Positions 37,389-49,570 of a stretch of DNA of 64,000 nucleotides are shown one piece after another; position 1 is the stretch's first letter; each line of letters starts with the position of its first letter. Under the pieces are notes generated by a model that was not told where the DNA came from, did not search any database, and saw only the letters and a list, made by a program, of their open reading frames with translations. Source of the stretch: Jaapia argillacea MUCL 33604 (taxonomy: Eukaryota; Basidiomycota; Agaricomycetes; Jaapiales; Jaapiaceae); the NCBI GenBank assembly GCA_000697665.1, contig KL197717.1, forward strand, positions 737,786-801,785, read 5' to 3'. Position numbers and translations under genes: made by a program.

Positions 37389-39312
37389 ATGCCTTCCTCC
37401 TCCCCTAGCAGTGGCGCCAGCTCTGCCCCTCCAATTGTCAGTGCACTTCCCTTCGAGAGTGCTGCGGTTCGGAGGTCCATTCTGGCAGCTTATTGGCTAG
37501 TTATTATCTTCGCGCTCCCTCTTTGGTGGTCCTCGACAAGCATTGAACGCCTTTCCCTTCCAAATTCACGAGTATGGAGTGAAACCACGAGAACAGTACG
37601 GTTGTGTTCTCGCTAAGAGTGGTTCGACCTGACATCGAGCTCGGGCAGCTCCAATTTCCCCTCCATGTTGTCGTCAACGAAGGTGGTGGCGCCTCTGGTC
37701 GCCACGACTTAGATCGACAACTGACTGAGCGTCGTCGTCACGATCCCGAAGCATGGCAAGGATTACAACTACACGTCAATACTGGCGAGACTCACAGTAC
37801 GTCGGGCTCTAAACGATGATTGAAACCAGCCTCACGGATACCCGCCCAGTACCACCCGGTGGTCCCGTTGCCTACGAAGTGGACATCGGTCCTCGCCACG
37901 GCTCTTCCATTCTGGATAGTAGGAGGCTCTCATGTGAGGAATCAGAAGGTTAGTCTCCTTGCTCACTGTACCAGGTTCAATCCCATTTACTTTCCGAACT
38001 GCTTTTAATTACAGTTGCGGATATCTTGAATTCTCTCCTTGCACCGTATGGGAAGGGAGCTGATCGTGGAGACTATCGCGTGGCCAAATATTCCCCCAGG
38101 TATCGCCTCACTTTTACTTTACTAAACGAAGATTCTGCAGCCGGTGCTGCTGCCACTGGCTGGGGTATAGAGGATGCTTTGGATCGTTCGTACTCATTGT
38201 TCTCATTGATGACACTGATGTTTACGCCTTGTATGAAGGTCACATTACTCCTGTTCTATCTCGTCTGTCCGACTTGCATAACTTTACGGTCGAGAGTCAA
38301 GTTCAGTTCCATGCACCGCTGGCTTTCAAACCAGTCCCTGTAGTGATCGATGGGAAAGAAGAGTATGGATTGACGCAAGAGGACCTCACCGTTTTCGTCA
38401 ACTCTGCGGAATGGACTTTGTGTATGTCTCTTCCTTCCTTGCTTACTCTGCATGTCCTCACCATTTGCGTAGCTTCCAGTGTATCCAACGACCCAGTTCT
38501 CCATTTCGTTCTATTTGTCCCTTCGGCGGCCAGAAGGCCTCTTCACATCCTCAACTCAGAAGGTTGGGGACAACATGGTCTTAGGAACCTCTCTGACAAC
38601 CTTTTTCTTGAAGGCCTACCCTCAACCTCGGACGCCTTCATTTTACCACAGTGGGGTGGCATTGTTATTTACAATCCTCCAAGTCATATCCAGGACCATG
38701 CTCACCTATCGCCATCTCACCTTGAGCGTTCATTCAACGTATTCCTGCGACAACTCCTCGCTCTCCTCGGCGTACCTCCCCTTCCTCCTGGTGTTTCATC
38801 CTCCGAAATCTCGTTAACGACTTGGCAGCTAGACGCATTGCTGCGGCGTCGTTCCGTCGAGAACGTAGCCGGATGTCAAGAGACGTTGCAGAGCATCGTA
38901 AAACTGGTGGATCAAATCCCGAACATGCCCGTCGGTCAGGACGTCCGAGGAGACATACTTCAGGCTCTATCTGAACTGGAGCAGGTGAATTCGCTCCTTT
39001 TCTGTGTCTTCAGTTTGATTGAAGTTGTTATAGACGTACGATGCTGCCAAAACATCACCGCAACTGGCGCTTGTACACTCCAGTCGAGCTTCCACCCTCG
39101 CATCTCGCGCATTCTTTAATCCCGGGATGTTGGCATTGCTGTACTTCCCTCCAGAACATCGTTATGCAGTCTACACACCACTCTTCGCATCCGCAACGGT
39201 ACCGCTGATAGCAGCTGTCATTAGGGAGGTTCTCGCTTGGAGACGGCAAAGGAAGGGGAAGGAAGGACTAGAAAATGATCCTGGGTTACCTGGTAAAAAG
39301 AAAACGGAGTAG
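37389..39312 (+). CDS. GPI17: GPI transamidase subunit PIG-S (Gpi17)
   Basis: Exons 37389-37595, 37649-37796, 37850-37948, 38015-38185, 38239-38421, 38473-38984 and 39034-39312 encode 532 residues, the usual size. An N-terminal membrane span (SILAAYWLVIIFALPLWW) is followed by TTSIERL-type sequence (here STSIERLSLP). The luminal part shows YRLTFTLLNEDSAAG, SQVQFHAPLAF and PQWGGIVIYNPP, and a second span lies near the C-terminus (YAVYTPLFASATVPLIAAVI). PIG-S is a structural subunit of the ER GPI transamidase that attaches GPI anchors to proteins. Two junctions (37595/37649 and 37796/37850) were chosen among alternatives by frame and family fit. Confidence 0.92.
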
Positions 39313-40532
39313 ATGGTTCTTCAATATGTCCATTGCGCAAATCCCACCAGTGCTTGCCCCACTTCGTTGATCCTCTCCTTGCCGTGGTATGCCGCACGCG
39401 GAGTCTGAACCCATCAACCTACCCTAAACGCAAGGCTTGACCTTCAGCACCGTGGCGATGCAGTTCCTCTGTTGCACGCTCTTGTGAGGGTCACCCAACT
39501 GCTTCGCCGAACGGTGGAAGGTCTGTGTTGTAATCTGCTGATGGATGTTCAACGTTCAACGATCTCCTAACTCATCTCTGCAGTCGTTGTAAAACTCCGG
39601 ATCGCCGAGGCGAGGGCGACGCCCGTCGTCCCACGACTCTCGTTGCCTTGCAGGAAAGCGAATCCACCCCTGCATTGACGTTGGAGTAGCCAGAGATGCT
39701 CCTACCAAGCCGAATCGCGAGGCTGAGGGCAGAATGCAGTCATGCTTACGCAACCTCGGCTAGGACATTTACTACTACAACGTGAGTCAGTTCGTCTCGA
39801 AATTCCCTTCCAAATATCGTTTCTCACCTTCAAGCTCCTTAGAGTACTTTGCTCGGGGAATGGCCTCGATGACGGAACTCCGCCATTGCCGCCAGACTTT
39901 TGCCCTACTGTAGCGTTCACACGATGCTCCAGCAGGTCATCAGCGCGGTTATTTTGTCTACTACTAGATGGTAGCTCTAACCACCGCACCCGAAAAATCA
40001 AATAACCCAGGTCATCCTGTCTCCATCCACATGGGATCGCCAACCCCTTGTGTAGATGTTGAGACAAACGGGTAAGGAACTTTGCCATCCACCATTTTCT
40101 CGCCCACTGACTTTGGCCTTAAACTTCTATATAGGAGCAGCTCTTTCCTAATCACGTTCATGTACTTCAGTCGTGTGTATTGTTAGTATGCAATGTTGAT
40201 TGGCTGCTTCCCTGCTGTGTCCAGTGTCCTTGTCAGTGAGCTGCTGATAAGTAGGTAGCCATGATGAGATTTGAGTATTCCGCACGTCGAATTTTGACGA
40301 CAAGCGCCCTAATTGTCTCGCAAGCCATCGTCTCTGCTAAGTTCCACTGTGGTGCAGATGGAGAGGTCAGGGATCCTGACCGTCGAGAGCAGTAGATTGA
40401 GTCACGGTCACGTCACACACCATTGACCCGTTCCATCTCCACCCCCACCTTACGAGCCCTTTGGGATTCACAACAGCCTTCAGAAAGTTGAAGCTATTTC
40501 TGTACCATCATCTGCCCGACTTGCGACCAGCG
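39313..40532. other. Region without a supported gene
   Basis: About 1.2 kb between PIG-S and FYV10. Open frames of up to 128 residues on either strand show no domain and no coherent splicing. No repeat recognised. Confidence 0.5.
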
Positions 40533-42074
40533 ATGAGCAACACCAAGCTAAACACGGAAGGAGTTTTACTATTCGAGCAGCCTTTCGCTCGAGTTCGTGG
40601 GCTCCCTCCGCTCTTACTAGTCCACTAGTAATCCTACTATCTCAGGTACCTTACGAGAATTACCGAAGGGTATTTAGGGCGACCCAGAAGAATATAGAGC
40701 GGGAACTCGGGGCTGTTCAGACGTCCGCAGGCGATCTTGCAACACGAGGGAAGGCTGGGGGATTTGATTCGCATGAAGCTGCCAATGTTCTCGAAGGCAT
40801 GATCGTCCGTGTTGAGAGCCTGAAACGCAAGGTCTGTCCACCCCCTACATTCAGCTTCTCGCAAATCGTGGATATTGACGATAGGGTAATAGCTTTCAGA
40901 TCTCAATGAATCCGCAGGCAAGCCTACTCAAGACGTTATGAGGCAACGCCTTCGATACCTTGGGGAGATAGATGCGATGCAAAGCACAGACACACCTGAT
41001 TTTACTCAGTGGGCCGATACTAGGTTGGATAGGTGGCTTGTAGACTGGGCTCTCCGGAATGGGAAGGAGAAGACCGCGAGAAAGATTGCTGAAGACAGGT
41101 CTATACAGGTGCATCCCCTCATTCACGCAACAGGGCGTTGGCCTAACATCTTCTCAGACACTTGTGGATATTGATCTATTCACTGACATCCGTCGAATCG
41201 AAGCGGGACTGGAAGCCCATAGCTGCACCGAGGCCCTTGCATGGTGTAGCGAGAACAAGTCAGCACTTCGAAAATCGAAGGTATGTTCGTGCGTTGATTG
41301 CAAAGATCCATCTATCTGATTCACGGACCCTCGCTCCGTTAGAGCACACTCGAGTTTGAGCTCCGCCTTCAAGAGTACATTGAACTGGCTCGTGAAAGGA
41401 AGACTCAAGATGCCATCGTTTATGCCAAGCGACACCTGACGTCCTGGCAGGATACGCATCTCGCTCAAATCCGCCAAGCGTCTGCTTTGCTCGCTTTCCC
41501 TCCAACCACCAGATGTGGTCCCTATCGGGTATGTTATGCGAGTTCGTCAGCATATAGTAGCATCCATGTGACCACTCATCCTTAAAGCGACTCTACGACC
41601 CCAGTCGATGGTCAACACTTATTCAGTCTTTCCGCCTCGCCGTGTACAACCTCAACACCCTGCCATCCGAGCCCCTCCTCCACTACGCTCTTTATGCTGG
41701 TTTGGCCTCCCTCAAGAGCCCTTCTTGCTATTGCTCGGCCACCAAGAACGTCGATTGTCCTGTTTGCGATCCCTCCTTGGGCCAGCTCGCACAAGAAGTG
41801 CCGTTCAGTCATCACCTGAATTCAACAATTGTATGCAGTATCACGGGGAAGATTATGGACGCTGATAATATGCCCATGGCATTCCCCAATGGCTATGTGT
41901 ACTCGCGAGAAGTGAGTCGTTTGCCAGCTGGCCCTTGATCTCCCTCTGACCACCCTACTTCATTTTGCAAAGGCTTTGGAAGACATGGCGGCTAAGAACG
42001 AGGGTATCGTGACGTGTCCACGCACGGGAACTAGTTGCGATTTTTCTGCCTTACGCAAAGTGTTCATATCCTAG
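40533..42074 (+). CDS. FYV10: GID ubiquitin-ligase subunit Fyv10/Gid9 (MAEA)
   Basis: Exons 40533-40592, 40646-40831, 40893-41108, 41158-41280, 41343-41528, 41588-41911 and 41973-42074 give 398 residues. An N-terminal helical region (VPYENYRRVFRATQKNIERE) precedes the CTLH/CRA part (RWLVDWALRNG, RIEAGLEAHSCTEALAWCSE, LEFELRLQEYIELAR). The C-terminus holds the degenerate Gid-type RING: CSITGKIMDADN, FPNGYVYSREALEDM and CPRTG. In yeast Gid9 pairs with the RING subunit Gid2 to form the catalytic core of the GID/CTLH ligase, which degrades gluconeogenic enzymes when glucose returns. Length and domain order match the family. Confidence 0.94.
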
Positions 42075-42480
42075 CATTGGCTCAATGACTACCGTCAGAT
42101 TGAAAACGACTCACTCCCATACCCACATCACACCCGTGTATCTCATTACCTGTAGCATATCTTTGACATCTCTTTATGTTTTGGCATTCGCACGGCAAAA
42201 GGCACCTTGAGGTCGCCTGAAGATCGCGGAGGTCTGTTTTGCAGGTGATCGCGGCAACGTCGGCATGCCAACATCAACGTCAGAAATTCCTTCCGTCCTC
42301 AACCCGAACTTCAATGAATTCACATGTCATATTTTCTCTGGGGAGTGCTGAGGCTGGGGCCTGGCTGCGCTGAAAGCTCAAAGGGATTGCAGTCGGTTCA
42401 CTGCGCACGGCCCTTGGACTCTTTCGATCACGACCTCACTCACCATTCAACTTAACTTAATACCCCAAATACCGCTTGCA
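42075..42480. other. Intergenic gap
   Basis: About 400 bases between FYV10 and the PAQR gene. No gene seen. Confidence 0.5.
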
Positions 42481-43854
42481 ATGGCCCTGCACCAAAGATC
42501 CATTGTCGGAGGATCCGGAGCAGTCGGTGACGGCGATTCACCAACCAATAGCAGGGCCAACGTTTCCGCGGCGAAGACCAAGACGCTCTCTTGGGTCGAA
42601 ATTGAGGATTGGCAAAGGGACAACGAGTACATTCTTAGTGGATACAGGAGGTATTGTTGACGCCACTCCGCATGCGACTTGAGCAGCTTACCTAGGGGAT
42701 CGGTCAGAGCACAGTATACTTTTCGGGGCTGCCTAGCTTCCGTTTTTGGGTGTATGTTTGATATCCCTCCTATGTCCTTCGTAATTCGTTGAATCCATTC
42801 TTGCCAGACATCCACAACGAGACGGGTCCGTGCAATAATCACACTGCATACCGCTGATCAAGTTAAATATGCTTCAGTGAATATCCACAGCCATTTGTTC
42901 GGAGCTTTGCTTTTTGTCGGCCTATTCCTATCGTTGGACTCCTGGTTCTTATCAATACACCACGCCACCACGACATGGCTGGATTATGTCGTATTTTCGA
43001 TATTCCTATCCAGCGCCGTGTTTTGCTTGCTTGCAAGTGCGACTATGCACAGTTGTGCCTGTCACTCGAAAGAAGTGAGCTGTCCCATGCGTTTGCACCT
43101 GGCTTCGACCCACGCATTCTCTAGGTTCAAGTCGGATGTCATGCACTTGACTATTCTGGAATTGTTGGTTAGTCAGGGTTCGTTTTCAATCTCGTTCTGT
43201 CATCTGACGAGATTTTCTCCTTTGCTGCCAGTCCTGATTGTCGGATCGTTCTTCCCTTGCATCTATTACGGCTTTTACTGTGATCCCCATCTCCAGAAAC
43301 TCTACTTGTCGATCATTACCGTGTCTGGGCTAGGTGAGCGCTCCTCATCATCGACAGGGCATGTGTGGGAACTGAGCGAACGGCAAAACTTCTTTGATAG
43401 GTGCCGCATTCATCGTTTTGAATCCAGAATACTCTCGGCCGACACATCGTGGTGCTCGCACCAAGGTTTTCATCGCTCTGGGGCTGTCCGCTGTGTTACC
43501 TGTCACCCATGCCCTTGTATTCCATGGCTTCCAAAAGCTCATTCGGGAAATGGGCTTCGGATGGCTCCTTCTATCGGCTGTATTGTACATCGTCGGCGCA
43601 TTGCTCTAGTACGTTTTCCTCTTGCTTAACTGTCGCCGCTTTCTGGGCGGCATAAACCATGGTGTGGGCCTATTACTCATTGTATCTTCAGCGCAAACCG
43701 CATTCCGGAACGTTTTGCTCCTGGAAAATTCGATATCTTCTTCTCCTCGCACCAAATATTCCACGTCCACGTCGTTCTGGCAGCGTTGGCCCACTATGCC
43801 TGCGTTCTCACCGCATTCAATCATTGGCATTCTCAACAAGGCAGTTGTTCCTAA
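42481..43854 (+). CDS. PAQR-family membrane receptor (Izh/hemolysin III)
   Basis: Exons 42481-42650, 42696-42751, 42808-42825, 42878-43074, 43125-43167, 43232-43333, 43401-43608 and 43692-43854 encode 318 residues with seven predicted spans. Hallmarks are [60 protein letters not shown] and [16 protein letters not shown]. The histidines of SATMH and HQIFH fit the zinc site of the family. Yeast Izh proteins affect zinc, sterol and lipid metabolism; human members include the adiponectin receptors, thought to be ceramidases. The third exon is only 18 nt and encodes the HNET core, so automatic gene finders may miss it. Confidence 0.93.
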
Positions 43855-45031
43855 GCGTATCTGGCCGTGATTTGTGATTCGTGCCTTTTATTGAGTTGGG
43901 CGCTGGCCGTGGTCATACGGTGCGTGAGACTAGGTGACTCCACATTCGCCCCTGCACCTTGTTGACCGCCATCCCCGCGCTTTCCAGATTTCCTCTCCTG
44001 GCTCAGAGATACCCAGGCGATTGCTCCCGCCGGTCTCGTCACTTTATTCTGAGGTCCCCTACATACGCCGATATCAGTGGTGCGACATACGTGACCTATA
44101 ACTTAGTTGAGTGATAATACACTGTAGCTTTGTATCTTCAAGCCGGACAGCTCAGGTACCAAGGCAACAACTGGACATACAACTGCGAGGCTGGAAAAGC
44201 TTATTCGCCCGAGGAAGCTCTTCGTTAGAGTTCCGTCATCTGTGTGAGCCATTCATCGATTCTGAGCGAGAACGCGCGAACCTCATCAGTTGCCGCTCAA
44301 GTGACAGCATACAGACCGACATCTCCGAAAGTATTGACACCCTGTCCGCCTGCAGCCCTGATATATTTCAGGGAGGATCGTTATCGCAGACGGAATGTCG
44401 GTAAACGAATCGAGACTCCACGAATAATCTCACCATTCGCACCTGCTTAACCACAGTAGCCCCGACTCGATTCGAGGGGATACCTTCCAGAACGGGCCGG
44501 GAACTGTCGGTGTATTCTTGCGCGAATACTCTGGAGTCTAGGAATCATTTCTCGCCGTGATATTGCCTTTCTTGAACCCGTGAATATTTAAGAAGCAGTG
44601 CACGCTATGGAAGGGCAGCGGATGACGCCACGAGTGCACCGATCACGTGGATTTCGGGAAGCAATCATCTGTTGGGAAGACGCGGACCCATTGGAATCTT
44701 GATGGCATCCTCTTTTCCACTGGAAGCACGCTAACTTGGTGCGCTCCCATTCACCGATGACACAAAACTGGTTTGGATCTATGCCACCCCGAATCCCCCA
44801 CATGCCAGAAAATGTTTTACGGTTCCGGGACTTTTCCTTCTGTTTTCGTTCGGGGGCGTCCATTTCAGTCTTTAAGCTGTCGGCGGTTTGTGTCCACCCG
44901 AATACACTCCTGGTCTTTATTTCCCCTGTTAGGGTGTGTCGGGGTGCTATAAAACCGATAGTGTCCGACAGCACAATCCACGTCTTGGCTCAACCCACCT
45001 AACATTGATCCCACCCTCCGCTCGTTTGAAT
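43855..45031. other. Intergenic region with the P450-1 promoter
   Basis: About 1.2 kb between the PAQR gene and P450-1, without a supported gene. A TATAAAA lies at 44948-44954. Confidence 0.55.
44948..44954 (+). promoter_or_regulatory. TATA box of P450-1
   Basis: TATAAAA 78 bases before the ATG at 45032, followed by a C/T-rich leader. Spacing fits a TATA-directed start at about 44980. Confidence 0.55.
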
Positions 45032-47037
45032 ATGTATCCTGTCGGCATCCCATCTTCTGTGGAAGCCTTCCTATCCACTGGTATTGCTGGGCAGCTCCTC
45101 ATAGCCTTCATTCTCTTGTTTTTCATACTTTCACTTTGTTCCTGCCTTATGGACGAACAGTACCAAGATCCTGCTATGCCTGTCCCCCTACCCGAACACT
45201 CACTATTCACTATCCTCCCATTCTTTCATCAAAGATTCGACTTTCTCAACTGGGGTTTTCGCGCAACTGGACAACCAATCTTTCAGTTTCGGCTTTTTAG
45301 GGTTTGTCCGTCACACTAGTAATACCTTCGGTCCCCTTCGATGACTTTTCCAATAAAGAATACCGTCATTGCTGTATCTGGTGAAGCGAGCAGAAGAACT
45401 TTCCTTACATCGAAAGGTTTGGACCTGAACGAGGGTTTCAAGTATTTGTCGGGATCCGTAAGTGAAGCCTACCTCGATTATCGGAAGTTCTCTGACTTCT
45501 TCTAGATACCCGTGGTTCCTGGTGTCACCTCCAACATAACGAGTCGCCATGTTTCAATTGTACGCAAGCGTCTTGCCGTAGCCCAGCGTGAAGAGCGATT
45601 ACAAGCTCGTAAGTTCCCGACTCTAGGTTTCCCTCATGCTTAGTTGCCGTTCTGAACACCTCCCTAGTTATTCCCGAGCTCCTCCTCGATTGTCAGCGAG
45701 TGATGGAGTCTTGGGGAGTATCCGGTTCTTGTGACCCCTTCAAGAATATCTATGAGGTAAGCTGCTCATCGTTGAATCCGTCTCTCGATGTTGCAATAGA
45801 CTCTGATTTCCTGTATATTTCAGCTCTTATTCCAAATCAGCGTCCGAAGTCTCACCTGTTCGGAGATTGCTGACGATTCCGCTGTCGTTGCACGGCTTCA
45901 GAAGTTGTACGACACGCTCGATCGATGGAACACCCCTGCCGCCGTACTTTTCCCGTGGCTGCCAAGTCCGGGAGCAGTCTTCAAGTTGTTGGCTACGAAA
46001 CAAATATATGGCGTAGTTTGTGGAGCCATTAATGCTAGACAACAGAGCGGGATTTCAAGAAATGGTACGGTCTTTTTGCCTTTGGGCCGCTGTGGTAATT
46101 ATCAACCACGTTTCTTAGACATGCTCCAAATCCTCCTCGATCATGAGGATGAACATTTGGTCGTTGTAGGCGTGAGTCCCTCCATTGGCACTAGTTATTG
46201 GATCTAATGGATGGCCGCCACAGTTCATTATGGGCCTCCTGGTTGCTGGAGCCCGTGCCACTGGCGCAACCGGTGAGTGAGCTGTTGTCCTCCGAGTTAC
46301 GCCATCAAACCCGCGTTCGGCTCACAGCTTCATGGATGATCACCTTCCTCGGCTGTCATTCCGATTGGAAGGTCAAGGCAGCGGCCGAAATACAATCTCT
46401 GATTTCCACCCACTCATCATCATCCTCCACGCCATCTTCGACCTCTCACTTACAAAATCTTTCCGAACGACTCTCGACAATCCCCGTATGTGCTTGGGAA
46501 TCGTCCACCCCCATCCTTGACGCAATCATTCGCGAAACTCTTCGACTAGCCGAGCCACATACTGCCATGCGTCGCAACTTAGGTCCCGAGGTACAATTTG
46601 GGGACAAGGTGGTACCAACAGGTGCCTTTGTCTTGTATCAATTCAGCGACGTCCACCTTGATGAGCGGATCTACCCAAACCCATGGGAATTCGACCCGGG
46701 AAGGTCCACGGATAGCAAGGTCCCCTTCTCTTGGATTGGGTGGGGTGCAGGTATGGTTATCATTCGGCCATTCGTACATGTTTCCATCTTATAGACCCCT
46801 GGATGTCTAGGGAAAACCGTTTGCCTCGGGCAGCGACTCGCTAAACTGGAGCTAAAGTTGATTGCAGCGATGTTCCTCCTCGGGATGGACTTCGACATCG
46901 TTGATAGGTCAGGAAAGCACATGGCTACTCCACCTCGTCCCAACTGGAACGATACGTTGCTTTGTCAACCTCAGAATGGGTCGTTCAAACTTCGCTTCCA
47001 ACAAACGCCATCACCTCGACTCGATGGTGTTATCTGA
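45032..47037 (+). CDS. Cytochrome P450 (P450-1)
   Basis: Exons 45032-45301, 45359-45457, 45506-45608, 45668-45756, 45824-46064, 46119-46171, 46224-46272, 46328-46750 and 46811-47037 give 517 residues. An N-terminal membrane anchor (GQLLIAFILLFFILSLCSCL) is followed by the K-helix ExxR (IIRETLRLAE), a PERF-type region (WEFDPGRS) and the heme loop WIGWGAGKTVCLGQR with the axial cysteine. The I-helix reads GLLVAGARATGATASW: the acidic-threonine pair of ordinary monooxygenases (as in AGHETT) is missing. That could mean an unusual reaction or dioxygen chemistry. The WGAG heme loop is typical of some basidiomycete and fatty-acid-related P450s. I cannot assign a CYP number. Confidence 0.92.
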
Positions 47038-47822
47038 GCCCTCATGTTCATCTTCTCAGAAATGATCGCATACTCTTTCTTTGGACTATCATAGACCACG
47101 TTCTCTTTGCGATTTGCCATTACCCGTCTCCTCTCCTTCCCTCGCTGTTGACTAGCTTGTATCTCCACCCCACCTGCTTCGGACTTGCTCCGCACGTCTC
47201 GTTTGTACAACCAGTCCCGCCATATCTTTATATTCATCAGTTGCTGTGTTTAAATCCCATTTGTGTCTTCGGAACCGAAAATTTCGACGGTGTGGGATGT
47301 GCTAGTACACGTCGGTTCCGGTGGAGCAACGGTAAGCGGACGCCAATGGAGGCGGCCGAGCAAGGATCGCGACATCACGCATCGTAATCTTCGTATTCCG
47401 TACGATAGTGCGATAATCGCCGAACGTCCATCTCTTAGTCAAGACCGGTGGGTGTGGGTTGTAGGTGGCCGTCGGAGGTATTCGTCCTAACGGTGTTTGC
47501 TGGGGGGTTGTAAGGGGTCCAAATTAATCTCGCACGGAAGCGCCTGGGGCTGCTAGTTGCTTAGACGGGAAGCGACGGAAGTCGATAACTGATGATTAAA
47601 AGAAGGATGAGTTAAAAACGCAACTAGACAAAGATATGTGATTCCCTAGCACCGGTAGTGTCACATGTGAAGTGGAATAGCGAAGCTAGAAGGCTAAGCA
47701 AATGATGCCATCCTCATTGCTTTCCGGAAAGCGCCACCGGATCGCGTTTAACGAGGAGAATGGAATCGTGTTGTAAGGTAGTGTGGTATGAGGTCAAGCA
47801 TAATGCCTGCTCTGTGTCGATG
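47038..47822. other. Convergent intergenic region
   Basis: About 780 bases between the stops of P450-1 and RRG9. No gene or repeat recognised. Part is probably 3' UTR. Confidence 0.5.
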
Positions 47823-48452
47823 TCATCGGAATGAGAGTCTGTCCGTGCTGTCCACCCCAAACACTCTTCCCGACCTTCGCTCCAGTTCGGATTTCGCCTT
47901 CTGCTCCTCCAGTCTTCTCTGCACAATCCACTCATCCCTCGCCTTTCTCTCACTCTCCGCCATCTCTACCATCTTTTCTTTACTCGGCTCCCACTTACTC
48001 CTCAAAATCCGCCTAACGGCTTCCGGGCTGACCCTGAACTTCTCGGCGAGCACTGGGGTAGTGAACTGCTCTGGGTCGTGATAGTGTAGCGCACGGAGAC
48101 CATCCATGGCCTCACGAGACAATTTCCGAGGCGGTGCCCATCCTTGTGGAAAGGTCTTTTTCATGGTGGTTCGGTGAGCGACCCATTGATCTGCGACGGG
48201 TTTGGCAACAGGTTTTCGACGATCGGGGTTTTTGGAAATCGATTTCAGGATAGCTTTCTTCGTCTCGAACCGTTTTGGCCTTTGTTCCTCTCCGTTTTCA
48301 GTGAGAGAAATTGGAGTGGGATGGCTGCTCGAGGTCCGCCAGTTCCGAGCGGAGGGGACGAGACCTGAGACATAGGACCGCGTAAATGCGGGCTTGTAAG
48401 AGCATGAGGCGACTGCAGGCGTGCGGCCGATGGACTGGGCGACCGACAGCAT
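47823..48452 (-). CDS. RRG9: Required for respiratory growth protein 9 (Rrg9/neugrin-like)
   Basis: A single exon of 209 residues. The N-terminus (MLSVAQSIGRTPAVASCSYK) is basic and hydroxylated like a mitochondrial presequence. The core matches Rrg9/neugrin: GWAPPRKLSREAMDGLRALH, FTTPVLAEKFRVSPEAVRRI and LRSKWEPS. Rrg9 is a mitochondrial protein needed for keeping the mitochondrial genome and respiration in yeast; neugrin in animals supports 16S rRNA assembly. The C-terminal third is a charged helix. It is one of the few intronless genes in the window. Confidence 0.9.
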   Translation of the reverse strand: MLSVAQSIGRTPAVASCSYKPAFTRSYVSGLVPSARNWRTSSSHPTPISLTENGEEQRPKRFETKKAILKSISKNPDRRKPVAKPVADQWVAHRTTMKKTFPQGWAPPRKLSREAMDGLRALHYHDPEQFTTPVLAEKFRVSPEAVRRILRSKWEPSKEKMVEMAESERKARDEWIVQRRLEEQKAKSELERRSGRVFGVDSTDRLSFR

Positions 48453-48641
48453 GATGGGGGAGCTTCAGTTTCGACGAAGTTTGCAAGCCGAAGTCGACCG
48501 GCAACTACCGAGCGTGGACACCTTGCTCAATATGGGAACGTTACAACTCTCACCTCATTCCACTTGACGCCCGCAACCACCTGGTTTCCTTTTCCTCGTT
48601 CCCTTCGTTCTCCTTCGTAACCCTTATATCACTCCTTGCCC
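48453..48641. promoter_or_regulatory. Short shared divergent promoter of RRG9 and the coactosin gene
   Basis: Only 189 bases separate the two ATGs. The region must drive both genes. No TATA box is apparent. Confidence 0.5.
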
Positions 48642-49407
48642 ATGGCGGACGTATCGGATGCCAAGATTGCTGAGGGTGAGAGTACAGAATATCCTCACCA
48701 CTGTCACCCTGACAGGTGGTCACGTCGTTATCAGCATACGAGGAAGTTCGAAATGACAAGGCTGAAACCACCTGGTTACTTTTGGACTACGAGGTAAATC
48801 TCCTCCCCGGACACGATCTTGACACCAGCTCTAACTACATTGGATATGTAGTCAGACCGCTCGGACAAGCTCGTCCTCACTCAAACTGGCACAGGCGGCC
48901 TTGAGGAAATCAAAGATGTTCTCCAAGACGGAAGAGCTTCTTTTGTCTATGCTCGAGTGAAGTATTCCAACGACAAGGAGTCTCAAAGGGAGAAGTTCAT
49001 CCTCATCGTTTGGATCGGGCCTAGTTGCAAGGTCATGCGAAAGGCCAAGGTGAGCCCGCGCTCCGACATCACCGTTCAGCCTTCCAGCTCGCCGCTCCGT
49101 ATCACTGTCGTATCTCTTCTACTTGGCTAGGGCGCCGCTTCCATGCACCACCCCCGTATCTATCTCCCAATCATCTGATCTTCTCCCACCTGCGTCGTTT
49201 ATAGATTTCGGTCCACACTGCAGACGTCAAGCAAGTTCTTCGCGTGCTCTCCATCGAGGTGGCGGCGCGAGAGAAGGACGACTTGAACGAGGAACCCATT
49301 GTTAAGCGATTACGGAAGGTGAGCCTCTCGCTGCTCATGCGTTCAACTCGTGTGATTCATCTTGCTCGTGTGACCAGGCTGGAGGGGCAAGTTACGATGG
49401 CGTATAA
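48642..49407 (+). CDS. Coactosin-like actin-binding protein (ADF-homology)
   Basis: Exons 48642-48675, 48735-48793, 48852-49049, 49205-49318 and 49378-49407 encode 144 residues. One ADF-H domain is visible: MADVSDAKIAEAYEEVRNDK, TTWLLLDYE, LEEIKDVLQDGRASFVYARV, SQREKFILIVWIGP and RVLSIEVAAREKDDL, ending GGASYDGV. The family binds actin filaments and protects them from capping. The short C-terminal exon (ten codons with stop) encodes the characteristic glycine-rich GGASYDG end, which confirms the last intron. Confidence 0.95.
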
Positions 49408-49570
49408 CACGTTTCCCTCTCTCGTCGTGCCTATTCTTTTGCGTCGCTAGTCATTGCTATTCACTCCCTCTGGGAACTTATCGTATCTTGGTCTGAGCGA
49501 CATCGCAACATAGTTCCTCAGATTGTGAGAAGCAGATTTATGCTGATCATCTGAGGGTCAGCGTACACAT

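Noticed and set aside
37597-37819. A separate 71-codon open frame inside the PIG-S gene
   Set aside because: It overlaps the end of exon 1, the first two introns and exon 2 of PIG-S; only exon 2 in this frame is coding.
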